Counted from the stretch's first letter, positions 12,254 through 24,771 are shown. The stretch is DNA of 64,000 nt from Patiria pectinifera (GCA_029964075.1 CM057149.1:30456197-30520196), one strand, 5' to 3'. Notes: generated from the letters alone by a model not told the origin. A program made the numbers and translations.

Positions 12254-15200
12254 ATGGCTGGTAGTGATACTGTCAGGAGCAAGCTACTGTGTCTTCTTCT
12301 GCTGTACTTTGTGCAAGGAATTCCGTATGGCTTTCAGGTAAGTTATCGTTCCCAACTTTCAATTGGCAGAGTATCCTTCTTCCTCAATGTCACAGTTTTA
12401 TTTATTTTAGACAGAAGCTACTCTTTCTGCCAGCATTCACAAGAGATAACATTGTTCTCACGACAGGCTCGCTTTCTGCCACTCTTCCTGCGGTCGCGGG
12501 GCACGTCTCTCACCAACCTCGGTCTCTTCAAGATCCTGCTCCTTCCCTGGATGCTGAAGGTCATCTGGGCCCCGCTCCTGGAACGCCATGCCTCTCAACG
12601 GACCAACTTGATCGGTAGCCTGGTGGCCATGGCGACTGTCTGCGCCCTCACTTCCTGCATCTCGCCAGACCAGACGGCGTTACTCTGCACCGCCATTTTC
12701 TTTTTGAACCTGTCCGCGTCGACTCAAGATATTGCTGTGGATGCTATAGCCATGCAGATCCTTGGGGAGTCGGAATTAGGAGCAGGCAACACCGTTCAGG
12801 TGGTCGGCTACAAGGTTGGGTCCATTGTAGGAGGAGGGGTGCTGATCTGGCTCATCGCCTACACGGAGTGGAGCGGACTGTTCGTTCTCCTCGCTGCACT
12901 CTACGCCGTGACACTCGTCACGGTGATGCAGCTAGGGGTACTCAAACAGTGCAATAAAATTGATAAGGGATGCTGCGCTGCAAACGGGAACAGTGTCCAT
13001 TGCGACAATGGCATAGGACCTTTGCAACAAAGCGATTTGAAGTTACAGTCGATCTCCTCGCTTGTGAGGGATATCGTTAATACCCCTCACACAAAGTGGA
13101 TGATGATGTTTGCACTCTTCTATAAACTTGGTAAGATTTGGGCATTGACAAGTGAATATGCATGAATATACATAGGGTTTGTTTTCAATGGCCAATCAGC
13201 ATTTCATTGACTGGGGAGACAGCATAACAGATAAAAACAGTCCCCCAAAATGGTTCTTAAAGTTTTTACCTGTTGTTTCCAATATCCAAAGTTATTTTAA
13301 TGTTAATTTGTTCTGTTCTGGAAAGGTGCAGTTCTCAGTTACTATACAGCAAACAAACAAACTTCTTCGAGCAGAAGCTTGATATTTTTTACCAGGCAGA
13401 ATCTTCCTCAAAGGCAAGGTAGTTTTGGGTACAACTCATGTCACCCTTTAAGCATAATTGCCAACTACAATCCAGTGGTGCCAACTTGCTTGAGGTTCCA
13501 GTTGCAAAGCACGGAGGCCTTTGGCAAAAGCCGTTTCTCAGTTGCCGAAACGTAAACTCTTTTCTGCTCCCAGTAATAGTAAATAGTTTACAGCAATGTT
13601 TAATTTTTAATTCCAAAATACCTAAGACAGTTTACCCATCCCTATTGGTCGTGAGCCTGTTGCGTGGGTGGTTTTAAAAGGTTGATAGAACACCAACTGG
13701 TTTTAAACACTTTTTCTGGTGTCGCATGAAATTCGGGCTCTTATGAAATCTGGTTCCTTTTACCCTTGTAGTGGTTGACCACTCTTCTAATTATCTTCAC
13801 TTGGGCATGCGCAGTACTACCAATGAGTTCGTCTTTTTTATAAAGTCCGAAATTCACACTGCTACACTGGCACTGCTGCATTCTGCGCCACATCCCATAG
13901 TACACGCCACACGCGCGCCAATCTCCATATAAGGAGATTTTTTAGTATTACTCGCGTGATGCACATACCATAAACATAGCTAGACGGGTGTTTCACAATA
14001 CATGAAGTGAAATTGTTGAACAAAATCATTGAAAATGTATAATTTTGACTTGTTTTGACTTGTTGACCGTTTAAAACCGGCTAGGAGCCTGGTTACCAAT
14101 AATGGCCTTCAGCTTGGACAGTTATCCGCATCCAGGCCCCTAGCTAGTTTTAAACGTACTTGTTTTAAACCAGCCAAGACACATTTCTTCCCTTATTATT
14201 GTTTGGTGTTTTTTAACAGCCTGGCCATAAATCCATATTCTCGCAGGTGAGCAAGGTGCCGTGGGCATGTTTCCCCTCTACTTGGTAGACCATGGAATAC
14301 CAGTCAGCGAGGTGGGGTTCCTGACGGGGGTCATAAGTCAAGGGTTATCCATTACAGGGTCATTGGGAGGCGGCTGGATGCTTTCCAACTCAAAGCTAAG
14401 GTATAGTTTGAAACTGCCTTAAAGGGGAAGATGCAACATTTGCAAACATCAAAGAATGAAACGATCAAATTATAACGAAATGCCTTTCTGCTTGTTAGGG
14501 AATGACAGTTTAAAGCATCCTGGAAAATCGAGTAGGTTACTCCGTTTCATCTTAATTGGAGTCAGGGAGCCGGACTACAATATCATGGTTGGTGTTCTTG
14601 GTTTTTCCAGCATCTACAAGCCCAAACAGAGAAACAAGTCAGTTTAACAATATTTGCCATAACATACAATGTACTAATCCTCCAAATCCATGTGTTTCTG
14701 AAAATTAATTTGCAGCAAAAGCAAATGTTGTACATTCCCTTTAATATCTCATTCATCAGATATAGTCAGAGAACAGTCAGAGTGTGATATTTCTTACGTT
14801 CTGTGACGTGGTGCGGGGACAACAGGTTGAAGATGGGTCGTGGGGAAGCATCTATCAATCAGTTGAAATTGAAATGAAATTTTGAAATCTTTTGTGGCGG
14901 TGCCCCAAACAGAACGTTTGGGGAAGGATTGCGATTTTTAAATCACAGAATAAAATTGAGGAGAAATCCAGTTTTTGGGTCTTGATCTTTGTAATAGACG
15001 CAGTTTCCACGTTTTTTCAGTGCAATTTGGACGTGAAATAACGTGAACATCATCTTTTTCTTTGCAGACTAACGCCTGCCTACCTCCTCCCATATCTGAT
15101 GAAGCTGCGGCTTGTTCCCTTAGTGCTTCAGACAGCAGTGATATCTGGCAATTTCTCGGACACAAGTGTTCCTCTCTATGGTGAGTGTAAAGCTAGGAGA

Positions 15201-16638
15201 AATTAATTTTATGATAATCCAACTCCTGTCCTCGCAACGTGGGTTTTTTGCTAAATTCTGTCAAATGTTGGTTCATTTAAAGTAGGCTAAGTTATAGAGG
15301 CTGTGTGGGAATTGTAGATGGCACTGTGTGGCCTTACAATTATTAACTAGAGGTGTGTAACGCAACATACGCCAATTTGTTCCCTTTAGATCCCACTCTC
15401 TCCTGGGTTCTCAAAGTCAATTGTGATACGATCAAGCTACATGAGTCGTTTGTCGGGAATTTTCATTTAGAGATACAGGCCAAAATAGGGCCACTTCATC
15501 ACATCACTTCATCACATCTCTTGGTGTTCCGACTTGGATAATTTTTGAACTAAAGATGGTATCAGCATGCGATTTCACAACAGTAATGCTGAGATTTTGC
15601 TCTTTTCAAATCTGTAATAATTTTTTTTTTTTATCAGGGTCGACAAACGACTCATTTAGCTTGATCGCATCACAATTTCGACTGCTATGTACTAAGACAC
15701 AACCTAAGAATACAGTAAAGCGAGAAATAAAGTTTAGAAACAGCAGTAATACTGTTTTCATTCTTTTAAAACAGTTTTATAACCCTGCAAATGTTTCCCT
15801 TTTTTTTAAATGGTATTCATGTATCGCATTTTGGAACTAAACACTTCATATGAAGTATTTTTTGTTGAAACACACACTAACAATTAACACTTTTGTTTTG
15901 GAATGTTTTGTTGCTAGATATTCAGAGTTCAAATCTGACATCCGCATTGTTCTCAAAACTCATTGAAGGATGAAATTGATCATTGAATTTTTAATTTTTT
16001 TTTACGAATTTAACCTTTTAGCCCTTGAACCACCCTGAACTGCCCCAAACAAACCACCCTGCCTGTTACTTATCATACCGCCTCAAACCGCCCAGCACTC
16101 TATGGTCTATATTCATTCATGGAGGAGCAAATACAATTTAATACAAGTGTGGGTTAATGAAAACATTTACCCTAGTATTTTAAATGGGATAGCGTAAAAA
16201 ACATAATTTCAGAAGTTGCACACAAAAATTGTCTCTCTTCCAAAAAGGATGGCCTTTCATGTGTCCCCACCCTTCCAAAATGGCTTCGGCAATCAAAACT
16301 GTGTCCGTTTTAACATGGAAGCAATCACAACATTAATTCCATCTTCCCCAGGCCTCTGCGCACTGGCCACGTGCCTTTTACAGCTGATAGGGGGCGCCAT
16401 CACCACCTGTACCTTCACATTGATGATGCAGTGCTCCCAGCATGCACCGCTGTGTATCCAGGCAACCCACTACACGGCCCTGGCGACCTTAGAAGTGATG
16501 GGCAAGCTGACTTTCATGTCCGTGGCCGGCTGGCTTGTGGACCTGCTCGGATACAGCTCGGTGTTCTGTCTGTTTGTTGTTCTGTCTGTCTGTATTCTTG
16601 CAATGTTTAGACCAGGGTCTAAATGTAAGCCTTTATGA
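12254..16638 (+). CDS. MFSD3: Major facilitator superfamily domain-containing protein 3
   Basis: Orphan MFS membrane transporter of the acetyl-CoA-transporter-like group; its substrate is not established. Coding exons 12254-12337, 12467-13130, 14247-14400, 15068-15180 and 16352-16638 join in frame with GT/AG borders to 433 aa (human about 412). Diagnostic segments: LYFVQGIPYGFQ in TM1; LTNLGLFKILLLPWMLKVIWAPL; STQDIAVDAIAMQ; ELGAGNTVQVVGYKVGS; FYKLGEQGAVGMFPLYLVDHG across the exon 2/3 junction; and MMQCSQHAPLCIQATHYTAL with LEVMGKLTF in the last exon. About twelve hydrophobic spans are expected. The central cytosolic loop in exon 2 is unusually cysteine-rich (CNKIDKGCCAANGNSVHC). The first ATG is followed directly by the conserved TM1, which supports this start. 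Introns carry a TTAA-bounded MITE and other repeats. Shares its 5' region head-to-head with HAL. Confidence 0.93.
13690..14175. mobile_element. Possible inverted-repeat element in MFSD3 intron 2
   Basis: The ends carry ACTGGTTTTAAAC and GTTTTAAACCAG in inverted orientation about 485 bp apart, with further paired GGTTTTAAAC-type motifs inside. No coding sequence. Boundaries are approximate. Confidence 0.4.
14419..14744. mobile_element. TTAA-bounded MITE, short variant of family A
   Basis: Begins TTAAAGGGGAAG and ends ACATTCCCTTTAA, both with TTAA. Internal CAAATGTTGTACATTCCC and GGGAGCCGGACTAC-like segments match family A, but the copy is only 326 bp and lacks the central palindrome. Lies in MFSD3 intron 3. 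Confidence 0.65.
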
Positions 16639-16954
16639 AAACTGATGCGTGTATCTTATTTGGAACGGATCCGTTTGTCAAAGCAATGTGTGTGTATACT
16701 TGCCTTTTTGAGAAATGGGCAATTTGCCTTTAAAATGAAATATTTATTTGTGTACTATTGTGACTTGTTGTACCTCTCAATAACAAGGGTTCAAAGAAAA
16801 TTTTATTTATTCAATATGTATTTTTTTGTGGAGAAGATATTTAGTTTTAATGCCATTATTTCTGGAGAGAAGTATTTTAATGGATATGATTTTTTCATTC
16901 AACAGTCAGTTTGTCCAGTACTTAAAGCTAGAGTCCATCATTTGCAGCCATCCG

Positions 16955-17275
16955 AAAAGTAACTGGCAAACTGGACCAAGTCCATAAAAATCCATCAATC
17001 ACGGTGCGTCCAATACAAAACTGTACATGACATAATGGAATCCACCACTGACGCACTGGTTGACATTCATTGACTTGCTACACATGGCTTTTATCACAAT
17101 AGCAGTACAGGAAGCTAGGCAAATCAATTGGATATCCCTAGCACTGCTTCAGGCCATTAGGCCCAAGTCCATCATACTCCATCAATATTTAGTCACGCCA
17201 GGCCTTCCGGACCAAGTCCCAGAAATCCATCAAAATGGGGGGTGAATTTTGATGGAGTTGGGGTGGTTAGGATTA
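16955..17275. repeat. Dispersed inverted-repeat segment, copy 1
   Basis: GGACCAAGTCC and AATCCATCAA motifs occur at both ends, and the segment matches the reverse complement of about 53405-53650. A degenerate non-autonomous element is the simplest reading. Confidence 0.5.
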
Positions 17276-17895
17276 ATACACACAGTTTCTGAGAGTATAT
17301 CGAGGTGTTTAAAACGTCATCTAATGTAGTAACTCAGGCTTTTCATGTAAGTTATTACATTGGGCTGTACTTTTCAATCTGTAGAGCAAAGTGCAGGTGG
17401 GATTATTAAAAATTTTATGCCTATTTTTTGGTCACCAAGATTTTATAATTTCATTGCGTACTTAAAACCATTTCAGAAAAAAAAGTCAGTGTGCCTTTAC
17501 AAGAACACTTCACAGGGGCTGGGGGAGGGGATGTCACCAACTTTTTTATGTGGTAAGTCAGGGTTCTTGGGAAAAGACACAGCGTTTTTGTAAGTAATAC
17601 TTGCACAAACTCAATTTCATGGTTTTTGTAGTTTTGTTTCATGGTAATTTCTCAGGTTTAAACTTACTAGTGTTGCACAAATAAAACCTTTACGCAACTG
17701 ATGCAATACATCCTTTACACTTGTGTAAAAAAATCTGACACCAGTTTGTCAGAGGCTTTTGCATTTGTCAGTTTTAGCACCTATAGTGACAATTTGGCAA
17801 TTACAGTTAAGTACAGGGTAGAGAATAAATGAAATTTTGGATTTCTCGTAATAAATACTCTAGTCAAATAAATTATAAATTTGACTGGAGCAAGG

Positions 17896-17955
17896 TTTGA
17901 ACCTGTGACCCCCGGATTGCCATTCCGGTGCACTACCTAGCTATCCAGCACTATG
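17896..17955 (-). repeat. tRNA-like SINE head
   Basis: On the minus strand TAGCTAGGTAGTGCACC (A-box-like) is followed by a CCGGA/TCCGG anticodon-type stem-loop and then CAGGTTCAAACC (B box). The tRNA acceptor stem does not close, so this reads as a tRNA-derived repeat rather than a functional tRNA. Confidence 0.55.
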
Positions 17956-18449
17956 TTTGGAGGTTCCCCATTTTATCAATGGGGAACTGTATAAAATTAC
18001 TGAAAGAATTCGACTCGTTTTGTTTTCTCTGCAAAAGCTCAATTCAAAGTTAAACATCCGTGTGCTTTCTTTTTTTATCCCAGCCATGCACTGTAAGTGC
18101 AAACAGCTTTCAAAATTGATGGCTTTTTGGCCATTGAAAAAAATAAAGACTTGACATACATGTACAAACAAATTTCAATTAGCACCAACACTAAGAGCTT
18201 CAACACTAAGAGATTAAATTGGACACAAAACTACTACCGACTCATGAAAATGTTCTCTCAAATGTTTTCTCAAAGTTTTTACCAGTTTATTGATTCTTTA
18301 CATTGGCACCTACTTTTTTTGTAACTAATATTGACAAGCAATTGGAAATATGATTTAATTGAAAGGAAGTCCAATGCGGTATTGAAGTAAATGCTAAGTG
18401 GTGTGCTGTATTGCAAATTCCTTAAGACCAATCCACGCTCAAATTTGCT

Positions 18450-18685
18450 GTAGGGTAATTCAAGCGTTATGTAATGCCGGTGACGGAGCTTTTAAGACCT
18501 CGGTGAATAAACATGAAAATGTATTTTTCAAATCTTGTACATCCATCATCTTGTTATGGTCAAGGAGATTACAGACTAGGAGTTTGGGATCATTTCTCTG
18601 AATTATTAATTAGATATCATAGGTTAACTGGCTCTGTCACGGACAAGCTTCCTTTCAGATTGCTGCAATTGCCTTACTCATTGTG
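18450..18685. repeat. Dispersed repeat family F, copy 1
   Basis: Shares a long segment, including TTTTTCAAATCTTGTACATC and GGAGATTACAGACTAGGAG, with 37650-37885. Inverted end similarity (TAATTCAAGCGTTATGTAAT and GATTGCTGCAATTGCC) suggests a small MITE. Confidence 0.6.
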
Positions 18686-18844
18686 AGTACCAGTCCATTA
18701 CTGGCTGAAGCACTGTACCACCTATTGTGCCCCCCAAAAAAACTACCCCATAACGAAATTCAATAAATGGGTTTTACCCTCCACTGAAGCAATTCCATAA
18801 ACACTATATACACAGTAAAGTCAGAGGTCTTGCGAGAAAAATTT

Positions 18845-18915
18845 CGCAAGCTTACTCGCATGGGACTCGAACCCACGACCTCCTGCTTACTATTGCTCGA
18901 CCACCAAGCTTGCTG
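18845..18915 (-). repeat. tRNA-like SINE head
   Basis: The minus strand reads AGCTTGGTGGTCGAGC (A-box-like), a short arm and GTGGGTTCGAGTCCC (B box). It forms the left part of, or is inserted next to, the fold-back at 18955-19357. No complete cloverleaf. Confidence 0.55.
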
Positions 18916-18954
18916 GGGGCAGTCGGCTGGTTCAAATCTGATATAGCAGTGGGT

Positions 18955-19357
18955 ACCACAATAGGCTATCAGCTTCGGTCCAAAAATTGGGCCACCGGTA
19001 TCAAATGATCGAAAAGAGCAATGTGCATAGCGATTTTTGGCAAGGTATACACATCTAGAATTGGAAAATGTGCGATAGCTTTGTAGTGTGAGCGGTGGCA
19101 GTTTTTTGGGCGTTATCACTTTTAAAAATTGTTTTTCAAAATGGCCGCCAATATGCTTGAACCGGATTAATTACATGTGGTAACAAGCATGTTTTGGCTG
19201 CCATTATTTTTAAAAACAGTGATAGCACCCAAAAAGCTGCCACCGCTGCAATGCTATCACATATTTTCCAACTACAGGGGTGCATACCTTGCTAAATCAC
19301 AATGACCATTATTCCCCTCATTTGATACTAACCAAACCCCCAGGCTGATGGCCTACA
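18955..19357. mobile_element. Fold-back element, arms about 190 bp
   Basis: GGCTATCAGCTTCGG at the left mirrors CCAGGCTGATGGCC at the right. The arms continue through TATCAAATGA, GCAAGGTAT, TTGGAAAAT and GCGGTGGCAG (right arm CTGCCACCGC) to a centre near 19155. Ends about 235 bp downstream of the MRPL2 stop codon. Confidence 0.75.
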
Positions 19358-19591
19358 TCAAATCACTTTTTATATAACTCTGATCAACAGCTGCCACAAT
19401 GCTTCCGATGTGACTGGGGACCATGCTGCATTTAAAGTAACTCTGTGCCTGAATTGGTCTAATGAAGATCACTGGATGAACCTGGTCCTGGTGAGATGGC
19501 GAAGATTCGTTGATGGCTTTTGCCCTAAATGGGCCTACAGACCCAATAAAACAGATACATGTAGTTCGAGCCTCATGCAGCTTGATATGCA

Positions 19592-22500
19592 TCACACATC
19601 GATATGCGTGCCCTTCTTGCCGGCACTTTGGTAGACCTTGATGGGAGGAATGGGCTTGATCTTCCTGCCGGCCCATCCGCCTTTCCTCTGCCACAGGCCG
19701 CTGGAAGGCCTCCTTCCTAGCCATCGATTGCGACCGGCTTTACCTGCAATTAGAGAGACCATATAAACAGGGATGGCAGTGCTAAATCAAATGAGACTCA
19801 TTTTAGCAAAATTGAGGAAAGCTATTGTATGGAGGAGTGCAGGGGGAAAAAAACGATGGGAAGCGGATTTGTAGTTGCATGGCATAGTAGTCAGAGCAGT
19901 GGATGTGCATCCCACTGTGCACTAACTTGATTCTCCCCTTCAAGTACTATACATGCCTGTGGAACCCAGTGGCGTATTCTGGCTTTGAGAGTCGGGGAGT
20001 GGGGGCCAAAGGATGTGAATTGCTAATACATGTACACGTTCAGCTCCTAAAACACACAACCAAAAATGGCTAAATATTATCAGAGGGGCAAATTTTCCCA
20101 CTTCCCAGGGTCTATAGGCCTACAGGAATCTACAGTAACAAAGCCCAGGCATGCAACTGGGAAGCAACCAAAAATAGTGGCAGTTCCAAGCCTTACACGA
20201 CTTTTATACAGTGGTGTTTTATTGATTTTTTTAACTTTCAATAGCCTATTTGTGAAGTGAAAAACAAGGAAATCGGCTCATACGAGGAAAAGTTTCATGC
20301 CTGCAAAGCCTGATTTCAGTGGCCGTGTTTGCTCCTCGGAAATTGAGAGGGATCCAGGAATGAGAATACACATGAAAGAAATAGCCACTAAAATTGCTTT
20401 GATTTGTATTGTCGGAGACCGTGGATTGAAGAGTGCGACCTCTATGTTTTATTCTCAGACAGTTGGACAAATTATTATTCATTTATATGCAAATAGGGCT
20501 ATACGTAGTTATTTGCATAGGTTCTGTCATTTACATATTGTCATATGAAACATAAGAACCTTTGACCTCCGTGTCTCCCGCGCACGGACGGATTACTGCA
20601 TGTATACCTTCGATGAATAATAAGTGCCAACTTTATTTTATAAAAGTCAATGTACGCGTATAAGGTTTTTGAACCCTGGTCGAAACTTTAATAATTGTAT
20701 CATTCGGATGTTTTGACTTACAACTGTAATTAATGTAGGTCATTTAGATATTATTTTATGAGGATTTTTCCCACCGCATATTAATATGTAAACAAGCTGT
20801 TCTGTTTACTTAATGTAACAAAAAGTTTGCTCGCTCTCTCTCTGGAATGATCACACCAAACAGGCGGGCGGCCGCAAATTTTGGACGTAAGTTTGTTATC
20901 TTTTTGTGGGTTTCGCACGGCCATCCCGCGCTCAACCACATATGATGTAAAAGGGGGACTTTTCAAGAGACCTTTGATATATGTTTTAGTTTGATATGTG
21001 CATTAGGATGGAGAAAATACTAAACTTTCTAGTGAGAGGTCGGGTCAGGCTTGTTTCATCAAATCATGCAATGTGTGCATATGTGCTGTACTTTATACGC
21101 TAGACGTCCATGGTCAGTACCCGATGCGTCACATAGTTTTCATTGCCCTGCGCAGTCTGTTGTATTGATTTTATTGATTTTTGTACTTCAGTACGCAGTG
21201 TGCGACGTGACTGTACATGTACTTTTATGTAGGCATTTCCATGATTTAATATTAGCCTATGAAGTTTTTCTTTGCTTGTAAATTTAACAGGGCTTCACCC
21301 GGTACATTGTAGTATGTTCTACTAGGCCTCATCCTATGGCTGGAGTGTCAGGGCATAAATCATAGAACCAGACCTTATTTCCTAACTGCATTGGGTGAGT
21401 CACACTATATTTAAAGAAAGGAAAAACAAACAAATTTCACATCATCTTTGTGTACTTAAGTATCTTTACTTTAAAAGAGCTATTATAATATTGATTTTAA
21501 ATAACTTGGAATAAGTTTTTAACTTATCTTAATTCACGACATAGGGAGTAAGATTACTCAAACTTTGTTATTCTTCACTCTCTCTCTCTAGGGGTTTTGC
21601 TTTTGTTATATTTCGTTTGTGCAAGTCTGATCTGGGAATAAAATATCGTTTTTTGGAAAACTTTGAAGTCTGTTCCCGAGAGGAAGCTTTTCTTCACCCC
21701 CCGGTGGCGAGCAACCTTAACCACCATCCCCGGGATCGCACCTCGCGGCTCCCGACAGTATGAAAAAGCACAAAGCGAACCACATCTATGGCAATTTGGG
21801 TGCAGACACCCTCAGGCCTCACTCAACAAAATAAGTTAACAATCTCGTTATAACACACCCCCCCCCCACCCCCATAAAACCTCAATACTCACCAATGGGT
21901 CTCTTATTATGTTCCTCGTTGGAGACTCGGCCCACTGAAGCCATGCACTTCTCGCTGACACTGATCTGCTGTTTGGACGGCAGCTGCAGAATGACCTGAC
22001 CTCCTGTCTTGCGGATGACCTGGGCACTCGTCCCAGCAGCGCGCACAAAGCGCCCTCCCTCGCCTTCAAACAGCTCTACACTGTGGACCAGGCAGCCAAT
22101 GGGGAGTGCTCCTAAGGGGTAGGCATCACCCTCATTGGCAGCAACTTAGGGGGAAAAAAACAAAATTGGACGATCTTCCTTTTTTAAATAGCAGCAAAGA
22201 TTCTAAATTTATCCATTCTCCAGAACCAGTTCCTCATATGTATGAATGGTAATACAAGTGCGAGTAAAAAAAACTACACACTTTTAAAATTGACCATAGT
22301 TTTATTCTGTAGCAAATTAGCAATTTAAACAAGATATTTTCATACGTACTTTTAGAGTAACTCGCCCTGCTTCCTTTGGTGACATTTTCACTGGATTAGT
22401 TTTCATGCATGACTCTACAGGAGACAATTAAAGGGGTCGGGTGAAATCTGACTTGCGCCAACTGGTCAGGGCTGGATAAGAAAGTGACAATTTAAAAGAA

Positions 22501-24771
22501 CACAACCATTGTCTAACAAAGAGACAAAACAGGATTTCATTAGCTTTTAAACTTCATGTTTGATTTAAAACATTTAAATTAAATTAAAAAGGCAATTAAA
22601 TTCCACGGTGTCTTAGTCCTCAACATGGCCACCATCTCGTTCAATGCACAGCTGGGCTCGGCGCATCATTCCTGCAACAGCACGGCGAATCACCTCCCTG
22701 TCTTGTCTGAGAATGTCAATTTCACGAGTTATCCTTTCCTGGAGGTCATCCAGATTTGCCTACTGAAACTCTTGCAAGCAAGATCCACAAGTCTGAACTG
22801 ATTATGCATTCCATGACCAGAACCAAGACAATGGTTGTGTTCTTTTAAATTGTCTCATTCTTATCCAGCCCTGACCAGTTGGCGCAAGTCAGATTTCACC
22901 CGACCCCTTTAATTGTCTCCTGTGCAGTTATGCATAAAACTAATCCAGTGAAAATGTCACCAAAAGAAGCAGGAAGAGTTACTCCAAAAGTACATATGAA
23001 AATATCTTATCTATATTGCTACAGAATAAAACTATGGCCAATTTTAAAAGTGTAGTTTTTTTTGACTTGCACTGTATGTGTAACACCAAAGATAATGATT
23101 GGTCAATATCTATCAGCTGATCCTACTGTATAGAAGCCGGCCTCCAAAAAGCACTTAACAATGAAAGGTTCGGGTCGGGGAAGGTATCTTGTGTCAGGGC
23201 TAAGGTATCGGAAAACATGAAACTATCTGTGCCTGCATACTAAGTTGTGCTATATGCATGTATGGTTAAGTTTAATTAGGCAAGTGTAAATAGGGTTGAA
23301 AAAGACCAAAATTATTTTGCACTCAAGCCTGACTTGAAATGCACACTTTCATCGATCATGTGATCCACCAACTGAAGGAACTAATAGTAGACGCTCACTG
23401 ATTGGTTAAAATCTCTAGGTCTGCCTTTGCAAATTGTCAACAGTACTTTCAAGAATGAGGCGGGTAAGCTTGGGAAAGGGAAGAGTCATGAGATTTCAAA
23501 TTTTCACAATAATTCAGAGATCAGCTTCAGCAATGAACAGTCATCACGATTTCACCACCCAAACTGTGACAACGGAATTCCTTTATTAACGTTCATCCCT
23601 TACGGATCAACTTGTGACCTGACATACCACTTGGCTTGTGATGGACTTGTGATTTAAACTCTTGATTGACTTATCCTTCGTTCAATTCCAACCCCGACTC
23701 ACTTTACCTGTCATCCTGCCGATGGTGCCAGAGGTTTTGATGATATCGCCGGCCTCCATGTTGACCGTGGCCAGGATCCAGCGTTTGTGATTGCCGCCGG
23801 CCACCAGGGCGATGTTAGCCGTCCGGCAGGGGTCGTATCGGACACCGAGCACCTTCTCCATGTAGGGCTCACCCTTCTCTGGCCCGATGCGTTTGAAGTC
23901 GATCATACGATAACGCCGCTTGTGGCCACCTCCCCTTCCAGTTATAGTTATCCTTCCTGGAAAAAAAAGTGAAATATAATAATAATAATTTATATTTATA
24001 TAGCGCACTTATCCGGAAACCCGATCAAGGCGCCTACACACACAAAAATAGTCATGCTCCAGTCACAGTGAAATAACTAGTGAAGTAGACGAGATTTCAG
24101 TTTTCTTTTGAAGATGTCCAGGGATGTTGTATGACGGAGTGTGGCTGGGAGTTTATTCAAAATGGCAGGTGCGGCCTTGGCGAAGGCACGCTGACCATAG
24201 CGGATTGTTCTAGTTCTTGGTTCTGCTAGAGGTAAAAAATAAGAAGTTTTAAGAACCTGATCACATCTTTGACGGATAAATGCCTTTTTGTCACAGCTAA
24301 TTTGACTAGCTTGTGACTTGGCTTTCAAAATCCTGCAAGATCCAAAACCTCCTGTTGAATTACAAATGTTCTGAGTGGGCTACAGTTAGGGTAAATGACA
24401 ATTAATTCTGTAATAAAACGTGATGCGGATTAACAACCTGTTTTGTTGCGTCCGGCTGACTGCTTCAACCCCATTGCCCGGATGGTGTACTTGGGGGTGT
24501 TCTTCCAGGGAATAAACTTGCCGACGACAGCTGACGTGTGAATCTCGGGCCTCGACGGGCTGAGCACTAATTTATGTGCTTCTCTTTGTCTTAGCAAACA
24601 GACAGACGATGCCGCTGAGCTAGGTTGCATCCATCCTGACGTCAGATGGTTTGACAGTGACTGAGATCTCACTGCCTGATGACGAATAGTTCTGATAATT
24701 TGCTGTTGACAGTCCTGTTGGCTTTTTAGTGCTAGAGATTGCAGACTTCTGCAAATGGCGGCAAGTGCCAT
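19592..24771 (-). CDS. MRPL2: Mitochondrial large ribosomal subunit protein uL2m
   Basis: A nuclear-encoded core protein of the mitochondrial large ribosomal subunit that acts beside the peptidyl-transferase centre. Exons on the minus strand: 24771-24438, 23956-23708, 22144-21893, 19743-19592. All have GT/AG borders and phase-1 junctions, giving 328 aa (human about 305). Exon 1 has a basic, serine-rich mitochondrial targeting region followed by [12 protein letters not shown]. Exon 2 carries [20 protein letters not shown] and [20 protein letters not shown]. Exon 3 has [20 protein letters not shown] and [14 protein letters not shown]. Exon 4 has [16 protein letters not shown] and the arginine/lysine-rich tail. 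The N-terminal extension before the L2 fold is what separates it from cytosolic uL2. Intron 1 holds a LINE relic and intron 2 a Tc1-like relic. Divergent from LSM8. Confidence 0.95.
20146..20304. mobile_element. CAGGCATG-ended MITE (hAT-like), copy 1
   Basis: Ends CAGGCATGCAACT and AGTTTCATGCCTG, about 158 bp, flanked on both sides by CAAAGCC, consistent with a worn 8-bp target duplication of a hAT-type element. Copies at about 39733-39865 and 44118-44272. Lies in MRPL2 intron 3. Confidence 0.65.
22253..23076. mobile_element. Tc1-like element relic with terminal inverted repeats
   Basis: The left end TACAAGTGCGAGTAAAAAAA mirrors the right end TTTTTTTGACTTGCACTGTA. The arms match for about 250 bp, including CCGACCCC and GGTCAGGGCTGGATAAG with their complements. 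The centre keeps a transposase C-terminal fragment on the minus strand. TA-bounded ends and the coding fragment fit Tc1/mariner. Lies in MRPL2 intron 2. Confidence 0.8.
22613..22759 (-). pseudogene. Tc1/mariner transposase C-terminal fragment
   Basis: A 48-codon open segment ends in TAA and reads [15 protein letters not shown] then [16 protein letters not shown] and GGHVED. The closing LCIExxGGHVED and the preceding arginine-rich helix are typical of Tc1/mariner-like transposase C-termini. The catalytic DDE region is absent, so it cannot be active. The element around it is an internally deleted or arm-expanded derivative. Confidence 0.7.
23560..23655. repeat. Partial copy of family E (GTGATGGACTT) repeat
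   Basis: Contains TTCATCCCTTACGG and GCTTGTGATGGACTTGTGA segments matching 35122-35299 and 56826-57120, within MRPL2 intron 2. Incomplete. Confidence 0.4.
23965..24328 (-). pseudogene. Non-LTR retrotransposon 3' end (reverse transcriptase tail)
   Basis: The minus strand encodes [20 protein letters not shown], then [20 protein letters not shown], the well-known C-terminal motif of LINE reverse transcriptases (YGxRAFxxAAPxxWNxLP and SLxxFKxxLK). Downstream on that strand lie a TATATAAATATAAATT stretch and a TTATTATTATT repeat, typical of a LINE/SINE 3' tail. Truncated at its 5' end, within MRPL2 intron 1. Confidence 0.8.

Larger units (their letters stand above)
16639..19591. other. MFSD3/MRPL2 convergent intergenic region
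   Basis: No gene recognised. Holds a fragment of TTAA family B at 16922-16965, an inverted-repeat segment shared with 53405-53650 (about 16955-17275), a tRNA-like head on the minus strand (17896-17955), a repeat shared with RPN1 intron 8 (18450-18685), another tRNA-like head (18845-18915) and a fold-back element (18955-19357). Confidence 0.6.

Noticed and set aside
18845-18915. Functional nuclear tRNA gene
   Set aside because: A and B boxes are present but no paired acceptor stem closes the cloverleaf; the setting is repeat-rich.
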